Shown here piece after piece: positions 6,543 to 14,741 of a DNA stretch of 15,809 bases. Position numbers and translations under genes: made by a program. Source of the DNA: Hafnia paralvei ATCC 29927 (GTDB lineage Bacteria > Pseudomonadota > Gammaproteobacteria > Enterobacterales > Enterobacteriaceae); assembly GCF_001655005.1 (NCBI RefSeq), contig NZ_LXET01000031.1:1-15809 (forward strand). The letters are read 5' to 3'. Below the pieces are notes generated by a model. It was not told the DNA's origin and ran no database searches. It saw nothing but the letters and a program-made list of their open reading frames with translations. Numbering within the stretch: the stretch's first letter is position 1; each line of letters opens with the position of its first letter.

Positions 6543-6575
6543 AAAAAAACCGTGCGGTACGAATACAGCACGGTT
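6543..6575 (-). terminator. Terminator at the end of the trp operon
   Basis: Read on the minus strand, an 8-bp perfect stem (AACCGTGC 6568-6575 with GCACGGTT 6548-6555) and a 12-base loop is followed by a T-run (complement of the As at 6543-6549). It lies 18 bases beyond the trpA stop. Confidence 0.9.
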
Positions 6576-6593
6576 GTTGAGCTTACATTTATC

Positions 6594-7400
6594 TTAGCGG
6601 CGCGTAGCCGCTTTCATTCCGCTGACAAAGTCGTGCAGTTTTTTGAGCATAACGTCAGGATGGTGATGGTTTGTCTCAATGATTTTAACAATGGCCGAAC
6701 CTGAAATTGCACCTGCGGCGCCAGCATCCAGCGCTTCTTTCACCTGCGACGGCTCAGAAATGCCAAAGCCTTGTAACGCAGGAGGAGCGCTCAATTCACC
6801 CAAGCGTGCCACCAAATGATGCAACGGCAGCTGTGCGCGGGTTTCAACACCGGTAACACCTGCTCGTGAGAGCAGGTAGGTATAGCCGCGCCCCTGCTCT
6901 GAGATGCCTTGCAGCAGCGCATCGTCGGCGTTAGGCGGGCAGATAAAGATCGGCGCGATACCGTGGCGCAGTGCAGCCTGACGGAACGGCGTTGACTCTT
7001 CCAGCGGAACGTCGGCAACCAATACAGAATCGACCCCAACTTCGGCACAGCGCTGATAAAACTCGTCAATGCCATTGTGGAACACCAAGTTGGCATACAT
7101 CAGCAGACCGATTGGAATGTGGGGATGTTTTTTGCGGATCTCGGCCAACATTTCAAAGCATACGGTCGGAGTGACGCCCGCGGCAAAAGCGCGCAGCGTA
7201 GCGTCTTGAATGGTGGGGCCGTCAGCTAGCGGATCGGAAAAGGGGATCCCCAGCTCTAACGCATCGGCACCCGCGTCAATTAAGGTATTAATAATCTCTA
7301 AAGAGAGCGCCGGAGTGGGATCGCCTAAGGTCACAAAAGGCACGAAAGCCCCTTCTTTGCGTTCTTTTAATCCGGCAAACAGTTGTTGATAGCGTTCCAT
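6594..7400 (-). CDS. trpA: Tryptophan synthase alpha subunit
   Basis: A 268-residue TIM-barrel enzyme, the same length as E. coli TrpA. It cleaves indole-3-glycerol phosphate to indole and glyceraldehyde 3-phosphate and passes indole through a tunnel to TrpB in the alpha2beta2 complex. The catalytic acids Glu49 (in ALELGIPFSDP) and Asp60 (in PLADGPTIQDA) are in their standard places. The phosphate-binding GFGISEPSQVKEAL and GAISGSAIVKIIE segments are intact. The start ATG overlaps the trpB stop by one base (TGATG), the classic arrangement for translational coupling that keeps the subunits equimolar. It is the last gene of the operon, followed by an intrinsic terminator. Confidence 0.98.
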   Translation of the reverse strand: MERYQQLFAGLKERKEGAFVPFVTLGDPTPALSLEIINTLIDAGADALELGIPFSDPLADGPTIQDATLRAFAAGVTPTVCFEMLAEIRKKHPHIPIGLLMYANLVFHNGIDEFYQRCAEVGVDSVLVADVPLEESTPFRQAALRHGIAPIFICPPNADDALLQGISEQGRGYTYLLSRAGVTGVETRAQLPLHHLVARLGELSAPPALQGFGISEPSQVKEALDAGAAGAISGSAIVKIIETNHHHPDVMLKKLHDFVSGMKAATRR

Positions 7401-8590
7401 CAGATTTCTCCCCGCGCTTTCAAAATATCGTTAACGGTAAAAATGTCTTTATCGCCGCGGCCTGACAGGTTCACCACCAGCAATTGTTCTTTATCGGGAT
7501 CTTGCTCAATCATTTTCAGCGCGTGGGCGAGAGCATGTGAAGACTCCAGCGCTGGAATGATCCCTTCCTCACGCGACAGACGTTTGAACGCTTCCAGCGC
7601 CTCATCATCGGTGATTGATACGTAATCAGCACGACCGATGCTGTTCAAATAGGCATGTTGTGGACCGACAGAGGGGAAGTCCAGACCCGCAGAGACAGAG
7701 TAAGACTCTTCAATTTGGCCTTCCTCAGTCTGCATCATTGGTGATTTCATACCAAAGTAGATGCCCACTTTGCCATGTTTCAACGGTGCGCCGTGCTGTC
7801 CCGTCTCGATACCTAAACCGCCAGGTTCGACGCCGATCAGGCGTACCGACTCTTCGACGATAAAGTCAGCAAACATGCCGATGGCGTTAGATCCGCCGCC
7901 GACGCAGGCCAAAACGGCATCCGGTAGACGGCCTTCAAAACCAAGGATCTGCTCTTTGGTTTCTTCGCCAATCATGCGTTGGAATTCACGCACAATAGTT
8001 GGGTAAGGGTGTGGACCCGCTGCGGTGCCCAGCAAATAGTGCGCTTTGTCGTAACTGCCAGACCAGTCGCGTAGCGCCTCATTACACGCATCTTTTAGCG
8101 TGGCTGAGCCACTGTGTACCGGAATAACTTCCGCCCCCATCAGGCGCATACGGAACACGTTAGGCGACTGACGTTCAACGTCTTTCGCACCCATATAGAC
8201 GCGGCATTTCAGTCCCAGCAACGCACAGGCCAGAGCGGTGGCAACGCCGTGCTGCCCAGCCCCGGTTTCGGCGATAATTTCGGTTTTACCCATTCGCTTG
8301 GCCAGCAGCGCCTGCCCTAATACCTGATTGGTTTTATGCGCGCCGCCGTGCAGCAAATCTTCGCGTTTCAGGTATAGCTTGGCTTTAGTGCCTTTGGTTA
8401 AGTTACGGCACAGCGTGAGCGCGGTAGGGCGTCCCGCATAGTTTTTTAGCAGATCGATGAACTGAGCTTGGAACTCAGGATCTTTCTGGGCGCTAACAAA
8501 AGCTTCTTCCAACTGATTTAATGCGGGCATTAATATTTGGGGAACGTACATTCCACCAAATTCACCGAAATAGGGGTTTAATAAAGTCAT
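7400..8590 (-). CDS. trpB: Tryptophan synthase beta subunit (PLP enzyme)
   Basis: A 396-residue protein that condenses indole with L-serine to give L-tryptophan. The PLP lysine is Lys86 in LLHGGAHKTNQ (Lys87 in E. coli), and the phosphate-binding loop is CVGGGSNAIG. The ETGAGQHG substrate loop is intact. The C-terminal NLSGRGDKDIFTV is typical. The reading frame extends upstream to an ATG at 8611, but the ATG at 8590 gives MTLLNPYFGEFGG, equal to the E. coli N-terminus. The upstream gap to trpCF is 97 bases, wider than the short gap I recall for E. coli, so coupling to trpCF is unlikely. Its stop overlaps the trpA start. Confidence 0.98.
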   Translation of the reverse strand: MTLLNPYFGEFGGMYVPQILMPALNQLEEAFVSAQKDPEFQAQFIDLLKNYAGRPTALTLCRNLTKGTKAKLYLKREDLLHGGAHKTNQVLGQALLAKRMGKTEIIAETGAGQHGVATALACALLGLKCRVYMGAKDVERQSPNVFRMRLMGAEVIPVHSGSATLKDACNEALRDWSGSYDKAHYLLGTAAGPHPYPTIVREFQRMIGEETKEQILGFEGRLPDAVLACVGGGSNAIGMFADFIVEESVRLIGVEPGGLGIETGQHGAPLKHGKVGIYFGMKSPMMQTEEGQIEESYSVSAGLDFPSVGPQHAYLNSIGRADYVSITDDEALEAFKRLSREEGIIPALESSHALAHALKMIEQDPDKEQLLVVNLSGRGDKDIFTVNDILKARGEI

Positions 8591-8687
8591 TGTTTTTCCC
8601 GTCCTGTCCATTCTTCGTATTTGGCAATTTCAGGCTAAAGCAGGCCTGTCGCTTTTCTTTATTGATGAGTTCTTTTGCTAGCGTGAA

Positions 8688-10088
8688 CTAGTAAGCTCGC
8701 AGCGTTTGAAATACCGCCTCCAGCTTTTGCCGATCTTTTTGCCCCGGCGCGGATTCCACACCAGAGTTGAAATCCAGCCCAGCGCTACCCAGCTTGGCAG
8801 CCATAACGCAGTTACTGGCGTTGAGCCCACCGGCAAGCATGACGTTATCCAGCGTTTTTCCTTGCAGTAGATTCCAATCAAAAGCCTGTCCAGTGCCGCC
8901 GTTACCGTTATCGAAAACATAGCGATCGACATGGAGTAAATTGCGTGCCGGAATAGCATCGTTAATGCGCATGGCTTTCCAGATCTGGCAGTTAATTGGC
9001 AACAGCTGTCGCAATTCGCGAATATATTCCTGTGATTCATCGCCATGCAGTTGAACCGCATAGAGTCCCAAACGCTCCACGGTCAAACGTACCGTTTCCA
9101 GCTTGGCGTTACGGAATACACCGACGTATTTTAGCGGTGCTGCAGCAATCACTTCTCGTGCTTGGGAAATATCCACGTAGCGCGGTGAACTGCCGACGAA
9201 AATCAAACCGCCGTAGACGGCACCCGCGCTATAAGCAGAGGCGGCATCTTCTGCACGCGTCAAACCACATACTTTGTTGTCACCCAGCAGCACACGGCGC
9301 AGCGCCAGACTTAAATCAGGTTCGGACATCAATGCACTACCGATCAGGAAGCCGTTGGCAAAATGGCTTAACTCACGAATCTGGCTGTAGGTATGAATAC
9401 CTGATTCGCTGATCACGGTGACACCTTGCGGCAACCGTGGCGCCATCTGACGCGTACGATTGAGGTCAATCGACAGATCGCGTAAGTCTCGGTTATTGAT
9501 GCCAACAACTTTGGCCTTTAATGCAATGGCGCGCTCGAGTTCTTCTTCGTTACTGGCCTCAGTCAATACGCCCATTTGGAGACTGTGGGCGATGGCGGCT
9601 AAATGCAGATACTGCTCGTCATCGAGAACGGAGAGCATCAGCAAAATGGCATCGGCCTGATAGAAGCGGGCCAGATAAATTTGGTACGCAGAAATTACAA
9701 AATCTTTGCACAATACCGGTTGATGCACGGTGGCACTGACCTGACGCAAATAATCGAAATCACCCTGAAAATATTTTTCGTCGGTCAATACGGAAATCGC
9801 TGAGGCAAAATCGCGATACAGCGTGGCGATTTCTACCGGGTTAAAGTTTTCGCGGATCACACCTTTAGAGGGTGATGCCTTTTTGCATTCCAGAATAAAG
9901 GCGGTTCTGTTGCCAGACAGCGCGTCATAAAACGAACGCGATGAAGGGACAATGCTAGCTTGGAAGCTTTCCAGCGGCTGTTGAGACTGACGGGCTTCAA
10001 CCCATATGGCTTTGTCGCGAACGATGCGATTTAAGACAGTTTCTTGTTCTTGTGATGAACGTTGTGGTGACAGATTTCCTTGCAACAT
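8688..10088 (-). CDS. trpCF: Bifunctional indole-3-glycerol-phosphate synthase / phosphoribosylanthranilate isomerase
   Basis: A 466-residue fusion of two TIM barrels catalysing consecutive steps. The C-terminal TrpF half isomerises phosphoribosylanthranilate, and the N-terminal TrpC half closes the indole ring. TrpC (about 15-268) shows ILECKKASPSKGVIR, VLTDEKYFQGDF, LCKDF, NNRDLRDLSIDLNRT and ISESGI. TrpF (about 270-466) begins NKVCGLTR with the catalytic Cys274, and the catalytic Asp393 lies in YVFDNGNGGTG. Compared with E. coli there is a 14-residue N-terminal extension (MLQGNLSPQRSSQE) with no internal ATG at the E. coli start, so the extension appears real. The ATG lies 2 bases after the trpD stop; GAGG within the end of trpD serves as ribosome site, indicating coupling. 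In E. coli the fused gene is simply called trpC. Confidence 0.97.
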   Translation of the reverse strand: MLQGNLSPQRSSQEQETVLNRIVRDKAIWVEARQSQQPLESFQASIVPSSRSFYDALSGNRTAFILECKKASPSKGVIRENFNPVEIATLYRDFASAISVLTDEKYFQGDFDYLRQVSATVHQPVLCKDFVISAYQIYLARFYQADAILLMLSVLDDEQYLHLAAIAHSLQMGVLTEASNEEELERAIALKAKVVGINNRDLRDLSIDLNRTRQMAPRLPQGVTVISESGIHTYSQIRELSHFANGFLIGSALMSEPDLSLALRRVLLGDNKVCGLTRAEDAASAYSAGAVYGGLIFVGSSPRYVDISQAREVIAAAPLKYVGVFRNAKLETVRLTVERLGLYAVQLHGDESQEYIRELRQLLPINCQIWKAMRINDAIPARNLLHVDRYVFDNGNGGTGQAFDWNLLQGKTLDNVMLAGGLNASNCVMAAKLGSAGLDFNSGVESAPGQKDRQKLEAVFQTLRAY

Positions 10089-10090
10089 AC

Positions 10091-11125
10091 TCAGCCTCGT
10101 GCTGCCAGTGCGGTGACTCGCTCAAATGCTGTTCCGCTTCTGATGGTTTCCAGTGCCAGTTGCGCGTTATGGCGCAGATTATCCTGACCAAACAATTTCA
10201 GCAGCAAAGCAACGTTTGCGGCGACGGCCGCAGCGTGCGCTGCATCACCTTTACCTTGTAATAAGCGCGCCAGAATGTCACGGTTTTCTTCTGGTGTTCC
10301 GCCCTGTAACGCATTCAGCGAATAGCTTTCTAAGCCGAAATCCTGCGGTGAAAGCTGGTAGCTTTCGATTTCGCCCTGATGAAGTTCGGCTACCAGCGTA
10401 GGGGCATGAATCGCCACTTCGTCCATTCCTCCGCCGTGAACCACGGCGGCGTTTTGATAACCCAATACTTTTAATGCCTGCGCAATCGGCAGAACTAACT
10501 CGGGGCTATAAACACCGATCAGGGCTTTGGGTGGACGTGCTGGGTTAATCAATGGGCCCAGTACGTTAAAAATAGTGCGGGTCTTGAGCTGCTGACGCAC
10601 CGGCATAGCATGGCGAAACCCGGTGTGATACTGCGGTGCAAACAGGAAGCAGACGTTTAAATCGTCTAGCGCCTGACGAGAATCTTCGGCGCTCATATCG
10701 AGACGGATACCGAAAGCTTGCAACAGATCCGAAGAGCCAGAGCGGCTAGAGACGCTTCGGTTACCGTGTTTAGCCACTTTGGCTCCGCAACTGGCGGCGA
10801 CGAAAGCGCTGGCGGTCGAGATATTAATGCTGTTGGTGCCGTCACCGCCGGTACCAACGATATCTGCAAAATCGTAGTCAGGGCGGGGGAATGGCTGTGC
10901 GTCGGCCAGTAACGCGCTGGCGGCTCCGGCGATCTCTTCTGGACGCTCGCCGCGCATTTTCATGCTGATCAGTGCCGCGGCCAGTTGGCTGTCTTGCAGT
11001 TCGCCACGCACAATCGCGCCAAACAGCTGATGACTCTCTTCCTGACTCATGGTTTGAGACGTAAACAGTTTGTCCAAAATGGATTGCTGCTCAAAAATGC
11101 TCGGTTTGATAAGTGCTGCTTGCAT
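10091..11125 (-). CDS. trpD: Anthranilate phosphoribosyltransferase (stand-alone TrpD)
   Basis: A 344-residue enzyme that joins anthranilate to PRPP to form phosphoribosylanthranilate. An N-terminal helical domain (about 12-80) precedes the PRPP-binding GTGGDG (91-96), then INISTASAFVAASCG and KHGNRSVSS (119-127), followed by the FNVLGPLINPA and VVHGGGMDE signatures. In E. coli this is the C-terminal part of a TrpG-TrpD fusion; here it is separate. The frame reaches a TTG at 11185, but the ATG at 11125 is preferred because CGGAG lies 9 bases upstream. That leaves an 82-base untranslated gap after trpG, unusual inside a trp operon. The stop is 2 bases from the trpCF start. Confidence 0.97.
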   Translation of the reverse strand: MQAALIKPSIFEQQSILDKLFTSQTMSQEESHQLFGAIVRGELQDSQLAAALISMKMRGERPEEIAGAASALLADAQPFPRPDYDFADIVGTGGDGTNSINISTASAFVAASCGAKVAKHGNRSVSSRSGSSDLLQAFGIRLDMSAEDSRQALDDLNVCFLFAPQYHTGFRHAMPVRQQLKTRTIFNVLGPLINPARPPKALIGVYSPELVLPIAQALKVLGYQNAAVVHGGGMDEVAIHAPTLVAELHQGEIESYQLSPQDFGLESYSLNALQGGTPEENRDILARLLQGKGDAAHAAAVAANVALLLKLFGQDNLRHNAQLALETIRSGTAFERVTALAARG

Positions 11126-11207
11126 GGTGTTTTCTCCGCAATTTTTTTCGTTAGTCTTTTGATTTTGTTTGCTTCTAATCGACAACTGATATTCAGAAAA
11201 TCATTGT

Positions 11208-11786
11208 TTAGACCAACGCCCACTCAAGCGTCTGTTCAAGAAGACGAGCGCCTTGGGTTGTGAGAATGGACTCAGGGTGAAATTGGAAACCACACACACG
11301 TTCATCGTCGTGACGAACGGCCATCACCATCCCATTGAAGGAGGCATTAACGGTTAATCCGGCCGGAATTTGGCTTCCCACCAGTGAGTGGTAGCGCGCG
11401 ACCGGAAGCGGTGAAGGTAAGCCACTAAACATGCCTTCGCCGTCATGTTCAACCAATGAGGCTTTACCGTGCAGGATTTCTCCGGCTTGCCCAACGTGTC
11501 CGCCATAGGCTTCGACGATGGCTTGATGACCGAGGCAAATTCCGATAATAGGCAATTTTCCACGCAGTTTGTTCAACAGCTCAGGCATACAGCCCGCTTC
11601 AGACGGCGTTCCTGGCCCCGGCGACAGCATCAGCACAGGATTTTCCATTTCAGTCAGCTTATTGATGATGACTTCCGCAGGAATTTGATTACGGTAAATC
11701 ACGACGCGATGGCCGCTAGAACGCAGTTGATCGACCAAGTTGTAGGTAAAAGAGTCGATGTTATCGAGCAAAAGAATGTCAGCCAT
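11208..11786 (-). CDS. trpG: Anthranilate synthase component II, glutamine amidotransferase (stand-alone TrpG)
   Basis: A 192-residue class I glutamine amidotransferase that supplies ammonia to TrpE. The catalytic triad Cys84 (IGICLGHQ), His170 and Glu172 (FQFHPES) is complete and at the same residue numbers as in E. coli. The oxyanion region MLSPGPGTPSEAG is also present. The ATG overlaps the trpE stop by one base (TAATG), so translation is probably coupled for a 1:1 complex. It ends with EWALV and a TAA, with no read-through into trpD, confirming an unfused gene. Confidence 0.98.
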   Translation of the reverse strand: MADILLLDNIDSFTYNLVDQLRSSGHRVVIYRNQIPAEVIINKLTEMENPVLMLSPGPGTPSEAGCMPELLNKLRGKLPIIGICLGHQAIVEAYGGHVGQAGEILHGKASLVEHDGEGMFSGLPSPLPVARYHSLVGSQIPAGLTVNASFNGMVMAVRHDDERVCGFQFHPESILTTQGARLLEQTLEWALV

Positions 11787-13348
11787 TAGAACACCTCTTT
11801 AACGTGATGAGCGGTGGCGATGGCTCGCAGCACGGCACGGGCTTTATTACGGGTTTCATCAGCTTCGGCCTGAGGCACGGAATCCAGTACCACTCCAGCA
11901 CCGGCTTGTACCGTAGCGATACCGTCTTCCACATAGGCGGAGCGGATCACAATGCAGGTATCCAGATCGCCATGCGCGGTGAAATATCCCACGGCTCCGC
12001 CATAGCTCCCGCGACGAGTTTGTTCGAATTCTGCAATCAGCTGCATAGCACGAATTTTCGGCGCTCCGCTTAGCGTGCCCATATTCATACAGGCTTGATA
12101 GGCGTGCAGAACGTCTAAATCTTGGCGTAACGTGCCGACCACGCGGGAAACCAAATGCATCACGAAGGAATAACGATCGACCTTAGTCAGGTCTGCGACA
12201 TAACGAGAACCGGGCTCACAGATACGCGCCAAATCGTTACGCGCCAGATCAACCAGCATTAAATGTTCGGCCAGTTCTTTATGGTCGGTGCGCATTTCCA
12301 GTTCGATGCGGCTATCTAAATCCCGATCCAGTTCGCCATTGGCACGACGTCCGCGCGGACGCGTACCTGCAATCGGATAGATTTCTATCTGGCGGTTAGT
12401 GGCGTCATATTTCAATGCGCTTTCCGGTGAAGCGCCGAACAGAGAGAAATCGTTGTCCTGCATAAAGAACATGTACGGACTTGGATTGCTGTGCTTCAGC
12501 GTGTGGTAGGCCGCCAGCGGTGAAGGACAAGGTAGGCTGAAGCGGCGAGAAGGAACCACCTGAAAGATTTCACCGATGCGAATGGCCTGCTGCATCTGGC
12601 TCACCACGGCACCAAAAGCCTCGTCGCTAAGATTGCAGCTCAACTGCATGTCTTCAACGTTAGGGTGTGTGATAGGCTCGGCTTCTTGCGTCATCTGCTG
12701 GGTGAGCTGATGTAAACGTGCTTGCAGGCGCTGAGTTTCTGCCGTGTTATGGGTGAAAATAGAGGCCTGAAGACGCGCGCTGTGATGCTGGTGGTCTAAC
12801 ACCAGCAGCGTTTCTGCCAGATAAAAGCAAAAATCCGGGCAGCGCTGATCGCTATTTAATGCCGCGAGGTTTTCGAAGCCCGCGACGAGATCGTAGGCAA
12901 ACAAACCCCCGATAAACATCGCTTCACGCTCCTGTGCAGGAACGGTCACCAGCGTGAGTAATGTACGCAGCGCATCGAACACTGAACGTGATTTTAACCG
13001 AGCGTCTTCATCCTGTAGGGTGTCGATGGCGGGGAAGTGCAGCACACGCTGATTAGGATGAATGTCATTTTCAACGTCTGATGGCAACGCTGCATCCAGT
13101 AATGGTAGCAAGCTGCGACCGTTTTCGGTCAGTGCCTGAATGGTCACGCTGCGGCCCAGAGCGGTGATACGCAATGCGCTGTCGATAACTAACAGGCTTT
13201 TCAAATCTTGTTTGTTATCAATTTCAGCGGACTCTAACAGCAGCGTTGCCGGACGAGCACCGCATAGCTGGTGAAACAGCGCCGTAGGGTCGTTACGATA
13301 GGCCGCTGTTTGCGTCAATAAGGTTAAAGCTGGCTTGGTAGAATTCAT
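11786..13348 (-). CDS. trpE: Anthranilate synthase component I
   Basis: A 520-residue enzyme, the same length as in E. coli, that converts chorismate plus ammonia (from TrpG) to anthranilate; it is the committed, tryptophan-inhibited step. The feedback site element LLLESAEID has Ser40 in place (LLES 37-40), and the catalytic half shows PYMFFMQDNDFSLFGASPES, YPIAGTRPRGR, LVDLARNDLARI, GTLSGAPKIRAM and ATVQAGAGVVLDS. The sequence therefore predicts normal inhibition by tryptophan. Two in-frame ATGs, 13354 and 13348, are close together; 13348 is chosen because GGA lies 7 bases before it and the protein then aligns end to end with the E. coli enzyme. It is preceded by the attenuator. Confidence 0.97.
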   Translation of the reverse strand: MNSTKPALTLLTQTAAYRNDPTALFHQLCGARPATLLLESAEIDNKQDLKSLLVIDSALRITALGRSVTIQALTENGRSLLPLLDAALPSDVENDIHPNQRVLHFPAIDTLQDEDARLKSRSVFDALRTLLTLVTVPAQEREAMFIGGLFAYDLVAGFENLAALNSDQRCPDFCFYLAETLLVLDHQHHSARLQASIFTHNTAETQRLQARLHQLTQQMTQEAEPITHPNVEDMQLSCNLSDEAFGAVVSQMQQAIRIGEIFQVVPSRRFSLPCPSPLAAYHTLKHSNPSPYMFFMQDNDFSLFGASPESALKYDATNRQIEIYPIAGTRPRGRRANGELDRDLDSRIELEMRTDHKELAEHLMLVDLARNDLARICEPGSRYVADLTKVDRYSFVMHLVSRVVGTLRQDLDVLHAYQACMNMGTLSGAPKIRAMQLIAEFEQTRRGSYGGAVGYFTAHGDLDTCIVIRSAYVEDGIATVQAGAGVVLDSVPQAEADETRNKARAVLRAIATAHHVKEVF

Positions 13349-13395
13349 CGTCATATCCGCTTATTCACTGGTGGTCTTTCTTCAAATTTGGCTAT

Positions 13396-13424
13396 AAAAA
13401 AGCCCGCAAGGTGCGGGCGGTGGT
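13396..13424 (-). terminator. trp attenuator (3:4 terminator hairpin)
   Basis: On the minus strand GCCCGCA-CCT-TGCGGGC (13418 down to 13402) forms a 7-bp GC-rich stem followed by six Ts (13401-13396). It lies between the leader peptide and trpE, about 50 bases before the trpE start, exactly where the attenuator belongs. Confidence 0.95.
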
Positions 13425-13464
13425 GATAGGGGATCCTCAAATCCGATATGCAGCTACACCGCCC
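13415..13464 (-). promoter_or_regulatory. trp leader antiterminator (2:3) pairing
   Basis: GGGCGGTG (13464-13457 on the minus strand) at the end of the leader ORF is perfectly complementary (8 bp) to CACCGCCC (13422-13415). The latter shares four bases with the 5' arm of the terminator stem, so the two structures exclude each other. The 2-strand lies inside the leader reading frame and carries its last Trp codon. Confidence 0.8.
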
Positions 13465-13546
13465 AACTGAATGAGTCACGCCACCAGCGCGCAGAAAGCA
13501 TCGGTACCTTATTCATTAATGAGCCGTTCAAAGAATCATTTCGCAT
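13454..13546 (-). CDS. trpL: trp operon leader peptide
   Basis: A 30-codon reading frame in front of the attenuator, ending ARWWRDSFSWAV and TAG. It has two adjacent Trp codons (13486-13481) and a third at 13465-13463, the codons at which a ribosome stalls when charged tRNA-Trp is scarce. The ATG at 13546 has a strong ribosome site (AAGGTGA, about 6 bases away). In-frame ATGs at 13516 and 13501 could give shorter peptides; the one at 13501 has AAGG 5 bases upstream and would make a 15-residue peptide, nearer the E. coli length of 14. All versions share the Trp codons and the stop. Position and Trp content make the call firm; the exact start is open. Confidence 0.9.
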   Translation of the reverse strand: MRNDSLNGSLMNKVPMLSARWWRDSFSWAV

Positions 13547-13627
13547 TGTGTTCACCTTAATTTATTGTCAGAGCGATATTTTTTATGACCCGCTATTTAA
13601 ACCGAGAAGGTCTATCGTTCCGAACCT

Positions 13628-13663
13628 GCGTACTAGTAAACTAGTTTGATGGTTGTGTGTCAA
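13628..13663 (-). promoter_or_regulatory. trp promoter and TrpR operator
   Basis: On the minus strand a perfect TTGACA (13663-13658), a 17-base spacer and TTTACT (13640-13635) align with the E. coli trp promoter (TTGACA, 17, TTAACT). The operator AAACTAGTTTACTAGTAC spans the -10 box and differs from the E. coli symmetric core ACTAGTTAACTAGT by one base. By analogy transcription starts near 13627, leaving about 81 bases before the leader ATG. Repression by TrpR with tryptophan is expected. Confidence 0.95.
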
Positions 13664-13748
13664 TAGCTTTTCAATGAATTAATTTCACATGCTTAATGAA
13701 CAAAGTGACACCGGAGAGGTTGCGGCAATGAGGTTAAGGGAGATTAGG

Positions 13749-13779
13749 TTGGCGTAGTGCAAAGCATACTAGGTATGAT
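13749..13779 (+). promoter_or_regulatory. Candidate trpH promoter with an overlapping small palindrome
   Basis: TATGAT (13774-13779, 5/6) is a fair -10 box; TTGGCG (13749-13754) is a poor -35 with a long 19-base spacer. CATAC-tag-GTATG (13765-13777) overlaps the -10 box and might be an operator. The gap to the divergent trp promoter holds no gene. Confidence 0.35.
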
Positions 13780-13800
13780 AGAGCGAGATACCGCAATAGG

Positions 13801-14685
13801 ATGGCTATTTTGCAAGATACACAGATTGAATCGGATGAAGTGACACTGTCACCCACCATGCTATATGACCTGCATAGCCACACGACGGCATCAGATGGCT
13901 TATTGTCACCGGCAGAGCTCGTGGCGCGTGCGGTAGAAATGGGCGTGACAACGCTCGCTATCACGGATCATGACACTACGGTGGGGCTTCCTGCCGCGCG
14001 CCAAGCCATCATTGATTTAGAGTTAGAACTGGAGCTTATCGCGGGCGTTGAGATTTCGACCCTGTGGGAAAATCACGAGATTCACATCGTTGGGCTAAAT
14101 GTGGATATCACCGATCCAGCGTTGCAAACGTTGCTGGCGGCCCAGGTTGAGCGACGTCAGGCGCGGGCCAAAGAAATAGCACTACGTTTGGAGAAAGCGC
14201 GTATTCCTGGGGCTTTAGAAGGAGCCACGCGCATTGCCGGTGGCGCCGAGATCACGCGAGGGCATTTTGCACGCTATCTGGTTGAGCAAGGTTATGCTAC
14301 CAACATGGGCGGCGTGTTCAAACATTATCTGGCGCGCGGCAAAACGGGTTACGCACCGCCACAGTGGTGTACAATTGAAGAAGCGATTTGCGCCATCCAC
14401 CATGCGGGTGGTCTGGCCGTGGTTGCACATCCGGGGCGCTACCAGCTCAGTAATAAATGGCTAAAGCGACTGTTAGCGAACTTTAAACAGTGGGGCGGCG
14501 ATGCGATGGAAGTCGCACAGTGCCAGCAAGCGCCGAACGAACGATCGCAGTTGGCAGCCTATGCGCTGCAGTTTGAACTATTAGCATCGCAGGGTTCTGA
14601 TTTTCATCAGCCCTGTTCTTGGATTGAGTTGGGCCGCAGATTGTGGCTCCCAACGGGCGTTGCGCCTGTATGGCAAAATTGGTAA
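13801..14685 (+). CDS. rnm: TrpH / Rnm (YciV), PHP-domain 5'-3' exoribonuclease (RNase AM)
   Basis: A 294-residue cytoplasmic metal-dependent PHP phosphoesterase, similar to E. coli YciV/TrpH (293). That protein matures the 5' ends of rRNAs and acts on short RNAs and nucleotide phosphates. Metal ligands are in the family motifs YDLHSHTTASDG, LAITDHDT, GVEIST, HEIHIVGLN, VVAHPGRY and GSDFHQP. An insert between motifs (about 95-190) includes ITRGHFARYL and ARGKTGYAPPQWCTIEEA, as in the homologue. It is divergent from the trp operon, as in E. coli, but is not a tryptophan biosynthetic gene. The start at 13801 is uncertain: its only purine-rich site (AATAGG) touches the ATG, while the next in-frame ATG (13858) would leave just one residue before YDLHS. 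It is probably co-transcribed with yciO 56 bases on. Confidence 0.95.
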   Translation: MAILQDTQIESDEVTLSPTMLYDLHSHTTASDGLLSPAELVARAVEMGVTTLAITDHDTTVGLPAARQAIIDLELELELIAGVEISTLWENHEIHIVGLNVDITDPALQTLLAAQVERRQARAKEIALRLEKARIPGALEGATRIAGGAEITRGHFARYLVEQGYATNMGGVFKHYLARGKTGYAPPQWCTIEEAICAIHHAGGLAVVAHPGRYQLSNKWLKRLLANFKQWGGDAMEVAQCQQAPNERSQLAAYALQFELLASQGSDFHQPCSWIELGRRLWLPTGVAPVWQNW

Positions 14686-14741
14686 GCCGTGCTTTTGCCG
14701 GTGAATACGACCAGCAATGCCTTGAATAATGAGGAATTACT

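Noticed and set aside
6791..7096. Open frames within trpA and trpB in other frames
   Set aside because: Shadows of the conserved trp genes, with no initiation signals.
8679..8690. Two CTAG motifs around the trpCF stop, resembling a TrpR operator
   Set aside because: Spacing is 6 bases instead of the 4 in the real operator, flanks do not match, and one CTAG includes the stop codon itself.
13840..13852. GTGAC-act-GTCAC inverted repeat inside the start of trpH
   Set aside because: Within the probable coding region and short; mentioned only because the trpH start is uncertain.
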